NCBI GenBank assembly: GCA_025055385.1 | Contig: JANWXE010000073.1 | Location: forward strand, 1-34,816 | DNA from: Burkholderiaceae bacterium | GTDB taxonomy: Bacteria; Pseudomonadota; Gammaproteobacteria; Burkholderiales; Burkholderiaceae_F | Direction: 5' to 3' | Length of the DNA: 34,816 bases | In this document: positions 1 through 10,866 of the stretch, in pieces | Layout: every line of letters begins with the position of its first letter | How positions within the stretch are numbered: the stretch's first letter is position 1 | The notes under the pieces: model-generated | Told to the model about the DNA's origin: nothing | The model's database searches: none | What the model saw: the letters and a program-made list of their open reading frames with translations, nothing else | Position numbers and translations under genes: made by a program

Positions 1-887
1 TCGCCGTACAGGGTGGGCAGCGTGCTGACGCGGAAGTCGATCGCGCGCTGTCCCGACAGCGCCAGCTTCATGCGGCCGTCCTGCGGTACGCGCTTCTCGG
101 CGATGTCCAGTTTCGAGATCACCTTGATGCGGGTGACCAGCCGCTCCTTGATCGCGAGCGGCGGCTGTGCCACCTCACGCAGCACGCCATCGACGCGGAA
201 GCGGATGCGGTAGAACTTTTCGTACGGTTCGAAATGCAGGTCGGATGCGCCCTCGGTGATCGCATCCAGCAGCAGCTTCTGCAGGAAACGCACGACCGGC
301 GCATCGTCGACCTCGACCTGCGTATCGTCGGCCTGCGTCTGCGTGTCGGGGCTCTCCGCCAGCAGTTCGTCCATGCTGACGTCGTCGCCGACGATCGCCT
401 CGAGCGATTGCGCCACCGACTGCGCGGCGTTGTCCACCAGCCGCACCAGTTTGTCGTGCTCGACCACGACGACGTCCAGCTGCAGCTGCGTGTGGAAGCG
501 GATCTGGTCGAGCGCCTGGAAATTGGTCGGATCGGAGACCGCGATCGCCAGCCGATTGCCGCGCTTTTTCAGCGCCAGCACCCGCAGCGAGCCCACCAAC
601 TTTTTGTCGATCAGATCCTTCGGCAGTTGGTCGGTGTCGATCGCGTTCAGGTCGAGCAGCGGGTGGCCGAATGTCTCGGCGGCGAACTTGGCGATCTGGG
701 CCGCGCTCAGGCCGAGCGAGTCGCCGACGGCCACCAGTTCGTCGATGAACTGCGTGTTGCTCTGCGCCGCCTTGCGGGCGAGCGATTCGGCGCGGTCGGG
801 CCGCAGCCTGCCCTGCTGGACGAGTGCGCGCGCTAGACCGGTGAGGGCTCCGGCGGCTGCTGATGGGCCCTGCGTGACAGCCGACAT
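1..887 (-). CDS. pilB: Type IV pilus assembly ATPase PilB, N-terminal part (runs off left edge)
   Basis: This is the cytoplasmic hexameric ATPase that powers pilus extension from the inner-membrane platform. The ORF track misses it because its stop lies outside the window. Reading the minus strand from the ATG at 887 gives about 295 open codons beginning MSAVTQG. The first ~150 residues look like the GspE/PilB N-terminal (MshEN-like) domain, with an LDLNAIDTDQLP stretch and an IAVSDPTN motif. The ATPase N-terminal subdomain follows, with SDLHFEPYEK, RIRFRVDG, KRVPQDGR and RVSTLPTLYGE, all typical of PilB. The Walker A motif and catalytic core would follow beyond base 1 and are not visible. 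It lies downstream of ispB and the tRNA-Pro gene, with 154 bp between the tRNA and its start. No clear Shine-Dalgarno precedes the ATG. A GspE-type secretion ATPase is the alternative, but the PilB reading fits better. Confidence 0.93.
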   Translation of the reverse strand, partial: MSAVTQGPSAAAGALTGLARALVQQGRLRPDRAESLARKAAQSNTQFIDELVAVGDSLGLSAAQIAKFAAETFGHPLLDLNAIDTDQLPKDLIDKKLVGSLRVLALKKRGNRLAIAVSDPTNFQALDQIRFHTQLQLDVVVVEHDKLVRLVDNAAQSVAQSLEAIVGDDVSMDELLAESPDTQTQADDTQVEVDDAPVVRFLQKLLLDAITEGASDLHFEPYEKFYRIRFRVDGVLREVAQPPLAIKERLVTRIKVISKLDIAEKRVPQDGRMKLALSGQRAIDFRVSTLPTLYG

Positions 888-949
888 GACCAGGTTCGCG
901 GGAAATAAACGGCCGGCTACGTTATAGAGGCCGTCCGCTTCAGAGAAGC

Positions 950-964
950 GCGAAGATAGTGCCG
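950..964 (-). promoter_or_regulatory. Possible sigma-54 (-24/-12) promoter for pilB
   Basis: On the minus strand the sequence CGGCACTATCTTCGC has the GG-N10-GC spacing of a sigma-54 promoter. It resembles TGGCAC-N5-TTGC with two mismatches. It would place transcription start about 50 nt upstream of the pilB ATG. The match is imperfect and short, so a chance hit is quite possible. A sigma-70-like TATAAC also lies nearer the gene (about 920-925). Confidence 0.18.
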
Positions 965-1041
965 ATAAGCCCCGGATTTGTAAAGCTGACTAGCCCAAAG
1001 CCGGGCAGCCGTTCGGTCAGGGCGGGGATGGCGGAAACGGT

Positions 1042-1118
1042 TGGTCGGGGTGAGAGGATTTGAACCTCCGACTCCTGCGTCCCGAACGCAGTACTCTACC
1101 AGGCTGAGCTACACCCCG
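1042..1118 (-). tRNA. tRNA-Pro, anticodon CGG
   Basis: The minus strand reads as a complete cloverleaf. The acceptor stem CGGGGTG pairs with CACCCCG, with discriminator A and an encoded CCA tail. The D arm contains GTAGCTCAGCCTGGTAGAG. The anticodon stem CTGCG/CGCAG encloses the loop TTCGGGA, giving anticodon CGG at 1082-1084. The T arm contains GGTTCAAATCC. It reads the proline codon CCG, which should be common in such a GC-rich genome. It lies 23 bp downstream of ispB on the same strand, so it is probably processed from the ispB transcript or from a short independent one. Confidence 0.97.
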
Positions 1119-1141
1119 AATCAGGCACGCTGCTTTTGGCC

Positions 1142-2185
<1,044 letters not shown>

Positions 2186-2217
2186 TATAGGTGGCGGGCG
2201 CGGGGCGGCCGGCGCGT

Positions 2218-2247
2218 TTGACGGCCGAGAACCGAGACTGCGATAAT
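2218..2247 (+). promoter_or_regulatory. Sigma-70 promoter for rplU-rpmA
   Basis: TTGACG (2218-2223) and GATAAT (2242-2247) are separated by 18 bp and are close to the sigma-70 consensus. The predicted start near 2254 gives an 85-nt leader before rplU. This is the best promoter match seen in the window, which suits a highly expressed ribosomal-protein operon. Confidence 0.65.
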
Positions 2248-2272
2248 GAGCAGCTCTCTAGGTTGCATTCCG

Positions 2273-2293
2273 AACGTTCGACATTCGAGCGTT
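2273..2293 (+). promoter_or_regulatory. Hairpin in the rplU leader
   Basis: AACGTTCGA and TCGAGCGTT form a 9-bp stem (one G-U pair in RNA) around the 3-nt loop CAT. The left arm lies in the perfect 10-bp palindrome CGAACGTTCG (2271-2280). The element sits inside the predicted rplU leader, about 30 nt before the Shine-Dalgarno, and no T-tract follows. It could be a leader structure or a protein-binding palindrome. Confidence 0.3.
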
Positions 2294-2339
2294 AAGACGG
2301 CGTGCACGCGTCGACGGCGGTCGGAGGAGGGCGGCGAAC

Positions 2340-5156
<2,817 letters not shown>

Positions 5157-5306
5157 CGCTTGCCGAGGCGAGCCGCGCAGCTCGCCGGCAGTGGGGCGGC
5201 CGGCGCGCGCGGGCCGCCGGTCAGCGACCCGCGCGGGCCGATGGCGGCGCGACTGGCGACCGCCGTTGGACGTTTGGCCGCGGGCATCCGCGGCATCGGC
5301 GCCCGG
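5157..5306. other. Convergent intergenic region proB/rppH with GC-rich repeats
   Basis: No gene is supported here. The stretch holds two copies of CGCGCGGGCCG (5206-5216 and 5230-5240) and a hairpin CCGCGG-GCAT-CCGCGG (5278-5293). No T-tract follows the hairpin on either strand, so it is not a classical terminator. Termination for both converging genes is not obvious. The long plus-strand ORF covering this stretch is only an upstream extension of proS. Confidence 0.4.
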
Positions 5307-5819
5307 TTACTCGCCGCGCACCCCGGGTGCGGCCAGCGGCGCCGGCGCGCGGTCCAGATAGCGCGCCAGTTCGGTGAGGGCGCGCTGGTAGACCTCGCGC
5401 TTGAACTCGACCACCGAATCCAGCGGCACCCAGTACTCGCTCCAGCGCCAAGCGTCGAATTCCGGCTTCTCGCTGCGGCGCAGACAGACGTCGCAGTCGC
5501 GCCCGAGCATGCGCAGCAGGAACCAGATTTGCTTCTGGCCGCGGTAGTTGCCGCGCAGGTCGCGGCGGATCCACTGCTCGGGCACGTCGTAGCGCAGCCA
5601 GTCGCGCGTGCGGGCGATCACCTTGACGTGCTCCGGCCGCAGCCCGATTTCCTCGTACAGCTCGCGGAACATCGCCTGCTCGGGCGACTCGCCGTGTTTG
5701 ATGCCGCCCTGCGGGAACTGCCACGAATGCTGCCGGACGCGTTTGCCCCAGAAAACCTCGTTGCGGTGGTTCAGCAGGATGATGCCGACATTCGGGCGAT
5801 AGCCGTCCTTGTCCAGCAT
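5307..5819 (-). CDS. rppH: RNA pyrophosphohydrolase (Nudix)
   Basis: RppH converts 5'-triphosphate (or diphosphate) RNA ends to monophosphates and so starts 5'-end-dependent mRNA decay. The 170-residue protein opens [17 protein letters not shown]. It has the RppH signature [12 protein letters not shown] and a complete Nudix box from G38 to L60 ([12 protein letters not shown] then [10 protein letters not shown]). The downstream part [16 protein letters not shown] and [10 protein letters not shown] is also typical. It is divergent from proS with 75 bp between them. The last ~20 residues are Ala/Pro-rich and variable. Confidence 0.96.
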   Translation of the reverse strand: MLDKDGYRPNVGIILLNHRNEVFWGKRVRQHSWQFPQGGIKHGESPEQAMFRELYEEIGLRPEHVKVIARTRDWLRYDVPEQWIRRDLRGNYRGQKQIWFLLRMLGRDCDVCLRRSEKPEFDAWRWSEYWVPLDSVVEFKREVYQRALTELARYLDRAPAPLAAPGVRGE

Positions 5820-5851
5820 GTCACGGCCCCAACCGATATCATCTGCGGCCC

Positions 5852-5860
5852 ATTATATGG
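5852..5860. promoter_or_regulatory. Shared divergent -10 region for rppH and proS
   Basis: ATTATATGG lies between the divergent genes. Its minus strand reads a perfect TATAAT about 33 bp before the rppH start. Its plus strand offers TATATG about 35 bp before the proS start. No good -35 hexamer was found on either side. The overlapping -10 elements suggest the two promoters would compete. Confidence 0.35.
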
Positions 5861-5894
5861 CTGCCTTCCGCAGGCGGCGGGCAGAGAAATCGGC

Positions 5895-7619
5895 ATGCGT
5901 GCCTCCCGCTTTTTCATCGTCACGCTGAAAGAAACGCCGGCCGACGCCGAGGTCGTCAGCCATGCCCTGATGCTGCGCGCCGGCATGATCAAGAAGCTCG
6001 CCGCCGGCATCTACAGCTACTTGCCGCTGGCGCTGCGCTGCCTGCGCAAGATTGAAAACATCATCCGCGAGGAGATGAACCGCGCCGGCGCCATCGAGCT
6101 GCTGATGCCGCTGGTGCAGCCGGCCGAGCTGTGGATGGAGTCCGGCCGCTGGTACAAAATGGGCCCCGAGCTGCTGCGCTTCAAGGATCGGCACGAGCGT
6201 GATTTCGTGCTGCAGCCCACCTCCGAGGAGGTCATCGCCGACATCGTGCGTGAGACGGTGCGCAGCTACAAGCAGCTGCCGCTCAATCTTTATCACATCC
6301 AAACGAAGTTTCGCGATGAACGGCGGCCGCGTTTCGGCCTCATGCGCGGTCGCGAGTTCACCATGAAGGATGCCTACTCATTCGACCGCGATGAAGCGAG
6401 CGCGCTGCAAACCTATCAGGCTATGTTCGACGCCTACACGCGCATCTTCACGCGCATGGGTTTGAGGTTTCGTGCAGTGGCTGCCGACGTCGGCAATATC
6501 GGCGGTAAGGCAAGCCATGAGTTCCAGGTCATTGCCGACACCGGCGAGGACGCCATCGCTTACTGCCCGGAATCGGACTATGCGGCCAACCTGGAGATGG
6601 CCGAAGCCTTGCCGCTGATCGCACAGCGTGCCGCACCGCGCGAGACGATGCGCAAGGTGCCGACCCCGCAGCGCGAGACCTGTGAGCAGGTGGCGGAGCT
6701 GCTGCAGCTTCCGCTGACGCAGACCGTGAAGTCCATTGTGCTGGCCGTCGACGGCGAGGACGGCGCACAGATCTGGCTGCTATTGCTGCGCGGTGATCAT
6801 GAGCTAAATGAGGTGAAAGCGAGCAAGGTACCCGGGCTGCAGCGCGGCTTCCGTTTTGCCACCGAGGCGGAGATTCAAGCCGCGTTCGGCTGCCGGCCGG
6901 GCTATCTAGGGCCTGTTGCGACTCGGCAGGCGGTGCGTGTGGTGGCGGACCGCACGGTGGCCAACATGAGCGACTTTGTTTGTGGCGCCAATGAGGAGGG
7001 ATATCACTTGACCGGCGTCAACTGGGGGCGCGACCTGCCGGAGCCGCACGTCGTGGCAGACATCCGCAACGTGGTCGCTGGTGATCCTTCCCCCGACGGC
7101 AAGGGCAGGCTGGCGATCCAGCGCGGCATCGAGGTCGGACATGTGTTCGCCGGTCTGCCATACGCGGAGTCGATGAAGCTCACCTACACGGACGAAAACG
7201 GGCGCAGGCAGCCGATCGTGATGGGCTGCTACGGCATCGGTGTGACGCGCCTGCTGGGTGCGGCGATCGAACAAAACCACGACGAGCGCGGCATCATCTG
7301 GCCCGATCCGATCGCGCCGTTTGAAGTGGTCATTTGCCCGGTGAATTACCGGCAATCTGAGGCGGTTCACCAAGCTGCCGATCAGGTATATGAAGCATTG
7401 TGCGCCGCTGGGGTGGACGTGATTCTGGATGACCGCGGTGAGCGGCCCGGCGCGATGTTTGCCGATTGGGAGCTGATTGGGGTGCCGCATCGGCTGACGG
7501 TCGGCGAGCGGGGCCTGAAGGATGGCAAGCTAGAGTACGTGCAGCGTCGCACGATGACAACCACGTTGATCGATGTGACCGATGTGGTGCCGTTCATCCG
7601 CAGCCAACTGTCGCGTTAA
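5895..7619 (+). CDS. proS: Prolyl-tRNA synthetase, bacterial type
   Basis: The enzyme charges tRNA-Pro with proline in the cytoplasm. The ORF track begins at 5160, but the family start is [19 protein letters not shown] at 5895, giving 574 residues, the normal bacterial length. Class II catalytic motifs are visible ([48 protein letters not shown]). The inserted INS editing domain lies between the motifs and contains [12 protein letters not shown]. The C-terminal anticodon-binding domain follows ([27 protein letters not shown]). Codon use appears to loosen part-way through: TTA/CTA leucine codons are essentially absent upstream and appear from about 6,770. The lytic transglycosylase ORF overlaps its 3' end. 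Confidence 0.97.
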   Translation: MRASRFFIVTLKETPADAEVVSHALMLRAGMIKKLAAGIYSYLPLALRCLRKIENIIREEMNRAGAIELLMPLVQPAELWMESGRWYKMGPELLRFKDRHERDFVLQPTSEEVIADIVRETVRSYKQLPLNLYHIQTKFRDERRPRFGLMRGREFTMKDAYSFDRDEASALQTYQAMFDAYTRIFTRMGLRFRAVAADVGNIGGKASHEFQVIADTGEDAIAYCPESDYAANLEMAEALPLIAQRAAPRETMRKVPTPQRETCEQVAELLQLPLTQTVKSIVLAVDGEDGAQIWLLLLRGDHELNEVKASKVPGLQRGFRFATEAEIQAAFGCRPGYLGPVATRQAVRVVADRTVANMSDFVCGANEEGYHLTGVNWGRDLPEPHVVADIRNVVAGDPSPDGKGRLAIQRGIEVGHVFAGLPYAESMKLTYTDENGRRQPIVMGCYGIGVTRLLGAAIEQNHDERGIIWPDPIAPFEVVICPVNYRQSEAVHQAADQVYEALCAAGVDVILDDRGERPGAMFADWELIGVPHRLTVGERGLKDGKLEYVQRRTMTTTLIDVTDVVPFIRSQLSR

Positions 7620-8244
7620 CGTCGGGCGCCGTGCGTTGCTTGCCGGCGGGGTTTGCGCCCTGCTGCGCCCCGCCCCGGCTTGGGGCGGGGCGCAGCAGTA
7701 CGAGCCACTGGCGGATGCTGTGCGCGTGGCGCTGGCCGCGCGCATCGCTGATACGCGGCCGCCGGTGCGCAGCTTCCACGATCACGGCGAACGCATGGCG
7801 TTCGTCGATTGGCTGGAGGCGATGTCGCGGCGGTTGCGGCCGCAGAAGCCAGATGACCAGACACGATTGGAATTCCTGCGCACCCTCGACTACGAGGCCC
7901 TGCGCGCGGGGCTAGATCGGCAGCTTGTGTTGGCCCTCATTCAGGTTGAAAGCAATTTCCGGAAGTACGCGATTTCGCCAGCTGGAGCGCGCGGCTACAT
8001 GCAAGTGATGCCGTTTTGGACCCGCCTGATCGGCGATGGCGATGCGCGCAAGTTATTTGACATGCGCACCAACCTGCGCTACGGGTGCGTGATCCTGCGG
8101 CATTACCTTGACCTAGAAAGAGGCGATCTTTTCCTTGCCCTGGGCCGCTACAACGGCAGCCGGGGCCGACCCGAGTATCCGAACGCGGTGCTCGCTGCCT
8201 GGAAGAACCGCTGGGCCTATGAGCCTGCGCTCGTGCGCGCCTAA
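7582..8244 (+). CDS. Lytic murein transglycosylase (SLT domain), exported
   Basis: This is predicted to cleave peptidoglycan glycan strands, forming 1,6-anhydromuramyl ends, in the periplasm. The SLT-type catalytic region is clear: [19 protein letters not shown] carries catalytic Glu123, followed by [22 protein letters not shown] and [10 protein letters not shown]. The N-terminus has [13 protein letters not shown], a likely export signal ending near PAWGGA. The ATG at 7582 overlaps proS by 38 bp. A TTG at 7636 or another non-ATG start would give a shorter leader, so the start is uncertain. At about 220 residues it is a short transglycosylase and cannot be assigned confidently to a named Mlt class. 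It sits between proS and the convergent ffh. Confidence 0.9.
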   Translation: MWCRSSAANCRVNVGRRALLAGGVCALLRPAPAWGGAQQYEPLADAVRVALAARIADTRPPVRSFHDHGERMAFVDWLEAMSRRLRPQKPDDQTRLEFLRTLDYEALRAGLDRQLVLALIQVESNFRKYAISPAGARGYMQVMPFWTRLIGDGDARKLFDMRTNLRYGCVILRHYLDLERGDLFLALGRYNGSRGRPEYPNAVLAAWKNRWAYEPALVRA

Positions 8245-8337
8245 AAGGCACCGGCATTGGCCCCTGGAGGGGACTGCGCCGCCTCGCTGGCGGCAGCGGT
8301 GAAGGCTGCGGTGTGACGCTGCTGCAGCCGCCAACCG

Positions 8338-9720
8338 CTACTTGCGCGGCAGGCCGGTTGGAAAGCCTTTTATGGCTGACAGGCCGCGCATCAACTTGGG
8401 AAGTCCGCCTTTTTTCATCTGTTTCATCATCGCCTGCATCTGTTCGAACTGCGAAAGCAGACGGTTGACCTCCTGCACCGAAACGCCGGCGCCGGCAGCG
8501 ATGCGGCGCTTGCGCGAGGCCTTGATGATGTCGGGGCGGGCGCGCTCCTGCGGTGTCATGGCATCGATGATGCCCTGCAAGCGGCGCAACTGCCGCTCGG
8601 CGTCCTGCTCATTGACGCGTCCGGCTGCTTGGGCCAAGGCCGCCGGCAGATTCTGCAGCAGCCCGCCGAGGCCGCCCATGCGCCGCATCTGCACCAACTG
8701 AGCGCGGAAGTCGTTGAGGTCGAAGCGCTCCCCGGCCTGCATGCGCTTGGCCAGCTTCTCGGCCGCTGCGATGTCGATTGAGCGCTTGACGGCCTCGACC
8801 AACGCGACGATGTCGCCCATGCCGAGAATGCGGCCGGCCATGCGCTCTGGATCGAAGGGCTCTAACCCCGTGATTTTTTCGGCCACGCCGACGAACTTAA
8901 TCGGCTTGCCGGTGACATAACGGACGGACAGCGCCGCGCCGCCGCGCGCGTCGCCGTCGAGCTTCGTCAGGATGACGCCCGTCAGCGGCAGGCGCTCGGC
9001 AAAGGCACGCGCCGAGTTGACCGCGTCCTGCCCGAGCATGGCATCGACGACGAACAGCGTTTCGATCGGCCGCAGCGCCGCCTCCAGCGCGGCGACCTCC
9101 TGCATCATCGCCTCGTCGATCGCTAGTCGACCGGCCGTATCGACGATCAGCACGTCAAAGAAATGCCGGCGCGCGTGGTCTAGCGCGCGCTGCGCGATCG
9201 CCAGTGGCTGCTCGCGAGCGGCGGCCGGGAAGAACTCGGCACCGGCCTGCGCAGTGACCGCTTTCAGCTGCTCGATTGCGGCCGGACGGTAAACGTCGGT
9301 GGAGACCGTCAGTACTTTCTTACGGCGCTTTTCGATTAGCCACTTGGCCAGCTTGGCGGCAGTGGTGGTCTTGCCGGCGCCTTGCAAGCCCGCCAGCAGG
9401 ATCACTGCAGGCGGCTGCGTGGCGAGGTTCAGTTCACGCGCCGCTGGCGGCAGGTCTCCGCCCATAATGGCGGTTAACTCCCGATGCACCAGGCCGACCA
9501 GTGCTTGGCCAGGGGTGAGGCTGCCGACTACCTCCGCGCCGAGCGCCTTTTCCTTGATTTGCGCCAGTAGCTCGCGCACCACCGGCAACGCGACGTCGGC
9601 CTCTAGCAGCGCCACGCGCACCTCGCGCAGCATCTCCTGCATGTTGGCTTCCGTCAGCCGCGCCTGCCCGCGCATCGTCTTGACGATGCGCGCCAGCTTC
9701 TCGGTCAATGCATCAAGCAT
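8338..9720 (-). CDS. ffh: Signal recognition particle protein Ffh
   Basis: Ffh is the SRP54 GTPase that binds signal sequences and 4.5S RNA and delivers ribosomes to FtsY at the membrane. The 460-residue protein has the N domain, then the G domain with GLQGAGKTTTAAKLA (from residue 111), DTAGRLAIDE, TKLDGDARGGAALS and GVAEKITGLEPF. The methionine-rich M domain follows, with QFEQMQAMMKQMKKGG near the C-terminus. Length and order are typical. It is divergent from the ccsA-like gene and convergent with the transglycosylase across a 93-bp gap lacking a T-tract terminator. It contains several CTA/TTA codons, unlike obgE and proB. Confidence 0.97.
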   Translation of the reverse strand: MLDALTEKLARIVKTMRGQARLTEANMQEMLREVRVALLEADVALPVVRELLAQIKEKALGAEVVGSLTPGQALVGLVHRELTAIMGGDLPPAARELNLATQPPAVILLAGLQGAGKTTTAAKLAKWLIEKRRKKVLTVSTDVYRPAAIEQLKAVTAQAGAEFFPAAAREQPLAIAQRALDHARRHFFDVLIVDTAGRLAIDEAMMQEVAALEAALRPIETLFVVDAMLGQDAVNSARAFAERLPLTGVILTKLDGDARGGAALSVRYVTGKPIKFVGVAEKITGLEPFDPERMAGRILGMGDIVALVEAVKRSIDIAAAEKLAKRMQAGERFDLNDFRAQLVQMRRMGGLGGLLQNLPAALAQAAGRVNEQDAERQLRRLQGIIDAMTPQERARPDIIKASRKRRIAAGAGVSVQEVNRLLSQFEQMQAMMKQMKKGGLPKLMRGLSAIKGFPTGLPRK

Positions 9721-9803
9721 GGGCGTCTTGACAGCAGGCTGGGGCCAAGGCCGCGGCGGCGCATAGACCGCGTCGCATCAACCACGTGTTATATAGGGAA
9801 CGC

Positions 9804-10634
9804 ATGCAGGCGAATGCATTTTACGTGGCTGCACATGGCGTGGTGGCCTGCGCCTACGGTGCGCTGGCATGGCTGGCGTGGCGGGCGCTGCAGCGGCCGC
9901 ACCGCTTCGATGGCCGTTGGCTATTGCCGATTGTGGCGTTGGCGCATGCCACGCTGCTGGCCGGTGCTGTACTGGACCATGGCGCGTTGCGCTTCGGCTT
10001 CGCGCAGGCGCTGTCGGCGACGATGCTGTTTGCGGTGCTCATTGTTTGGCTGGAAGGCTTTGTGGTGCCAATCCGCGGCCTGCAGGTGTTGGTGTTGCCA
10101 GTGGCCGCGGTGGCCAGTGTTTTGCCGGCGCTGTTCCAGGGCGCGCTGATCGCCGTCGGCCGTGACTCGCTTGCCTTCCGCGCGCATTGGTTTGTCGCCA
10201 TTGCCGCCTTCAGCCTGATAACGATTGCGGCGCTGCACGCGCTGCTGATGGCCTCAATGGACCGCAGCTTGCACGCGGCAGCCGACGAGGGTGCCTTCGC
10301 CCGCGTGCTGGCCGAGGTGCCGCCGCTGTTGGCGATGGAACGGCTGCTGTTTCGCCTGCTCTGGACCGGCTTCTTACTGCTGACGGCGGCGCTTATCTCC
10401 GGTGTGCTATTCACCGAGGAGTTGTTTGGCCGGCCGCTGCGCTTCGATCATAAGACCGTGTTTACGATCGCTTCTTGGCTAATCTTCGCCGGTCTGCTGG
10501 CCGGGCGACAGCTGTTTGGGTGGCGCGGCCGCACGGCTTTGCGTTTCACGCTCGTCGGTTTCGTGCTGCTGCTGCTTGCCTACGTGGGCAGCCGCTTCGT
10601 GTTAGAGGTGATCCTGCGGCGGGTGGCAGGCTGA
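9804..10634 (+). CDS. CcsA/YpjD-type cytochrome c assembly-family membrane protein
   Basis: This is a polytopic inner-membrane protein of the CcsA/YpjD family. I count about eight hydrophobic segments over 276 residues. The C-terminal part carries the family pattern HKTVFTIASWLIFAGLL, followed by GWRGRTALRFTLVGFVLLLLAYVGSRFVLE. The strict Trp-rich haem-handling motif of true CcsA proteins is not evident, so a YpjD-like protein of unproven function is safer than a cytochrome c synthetase subunit. The ORF track starts at a GTG (9786), but the ATG at 9804 has a GGGA Shine-Dalgarno at good spacing. It lies divergent from ffh and leads the pilS-pilR-ampD run, 2 bp ahead of the next gene. Confidence 0.85.
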   Translation: MQANAFYVAAHGVVACAYGALAWLAWRALQRPHRFDGRWLLPIVALAHATLLAGAVLDHGALRFGFAQALSATMLFAVLIVWLEGFVVPIRGLQVLVLPVAAVASVLPALFQGALIAVGRDSLAFRAHWFVAIAAFSLITIAALHALLMASMDRSLHAAADEGAFARVLAEVPPLLAMERLLFRLLWTGFLLLTAALISGVLFTEELFGRPLRFDHKTVFTIASWLIFAGLLAGRQLFGWRGRTALRFTLVGFVLLLLAYVGSRFVLEVILRRVAG

Positions 10635-10636
10635 CG

Positions 10637-10861
10637 ATGGGACGCATTCTGTTCTGGGTTTTGTTAGGGCTTGCCATCTACCTGCTGTGGCGTTGGTTTG
10701 TAGCCCAGTCGCGTCGCCCGCACCGGGCAGCCGGTCCGAAGGCGGGCGAACCGATGGTTGCTTGCGAGGTCTGCCGGCTGAACGTGCCGCGCTCGGAGGC
10801 CGTGCAGGCCCGCGGGCACTTTTTCTGCTGTGACGAGCACCGCCGTCAGGCGCTCGACTAG
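10637..10861 (+). CDS. Small membrane-anchored PP0621-like cysteine protein
   Basis: A 74-residue protein starting at the ATG at 10637, not at the ORF-track start of 10475. Residues 5-22 form one hydrophobic segment (FWVLLGLAIYLLWRW). The rest is cytoplasmic or periplasmic and carries paired cysteines: VACEVCRLNVPRSEA and FFCCDEHRRQ. This C-x2-C...C-C/H arrangement resembles a small zinc-binding module and fits the PP0621 family found beside pilS in betaproteobacteria. Its function is unknown. It begins 2 bp after the ccsA-like gene and ends 5 bp before pilS, so it is probably co-transcribed with them. Confidence 0.8.
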   Translation: MGRILFWVLLGLAIYLLWRWFVAQSRRPHRAAGPKAGEPMVACEVCRLNVPRSEAVQARGHFFCCDEHRRQALD

Positions 10862-10866
10862 CGGCA

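Noticed and set aside
234-836. 200-aa plus-strand ORF opposite pilB
   Set aside because: Opposite strand gives an unmistakable PilB N-terminus; this frame is Arg/Gln/His-rich shadow.
936-950. Hairpin CGCTTC-AGA-GAAGCG between tRNA-Pro and pilB
   Set aside because: Six base pairs with no T-tract; too weak to call a terminator.
5160-5894. N-terminal extension of proS across the rppH region
   Set aside because: The ProRS family start is at 5895, and the extension is antisense to rppH.
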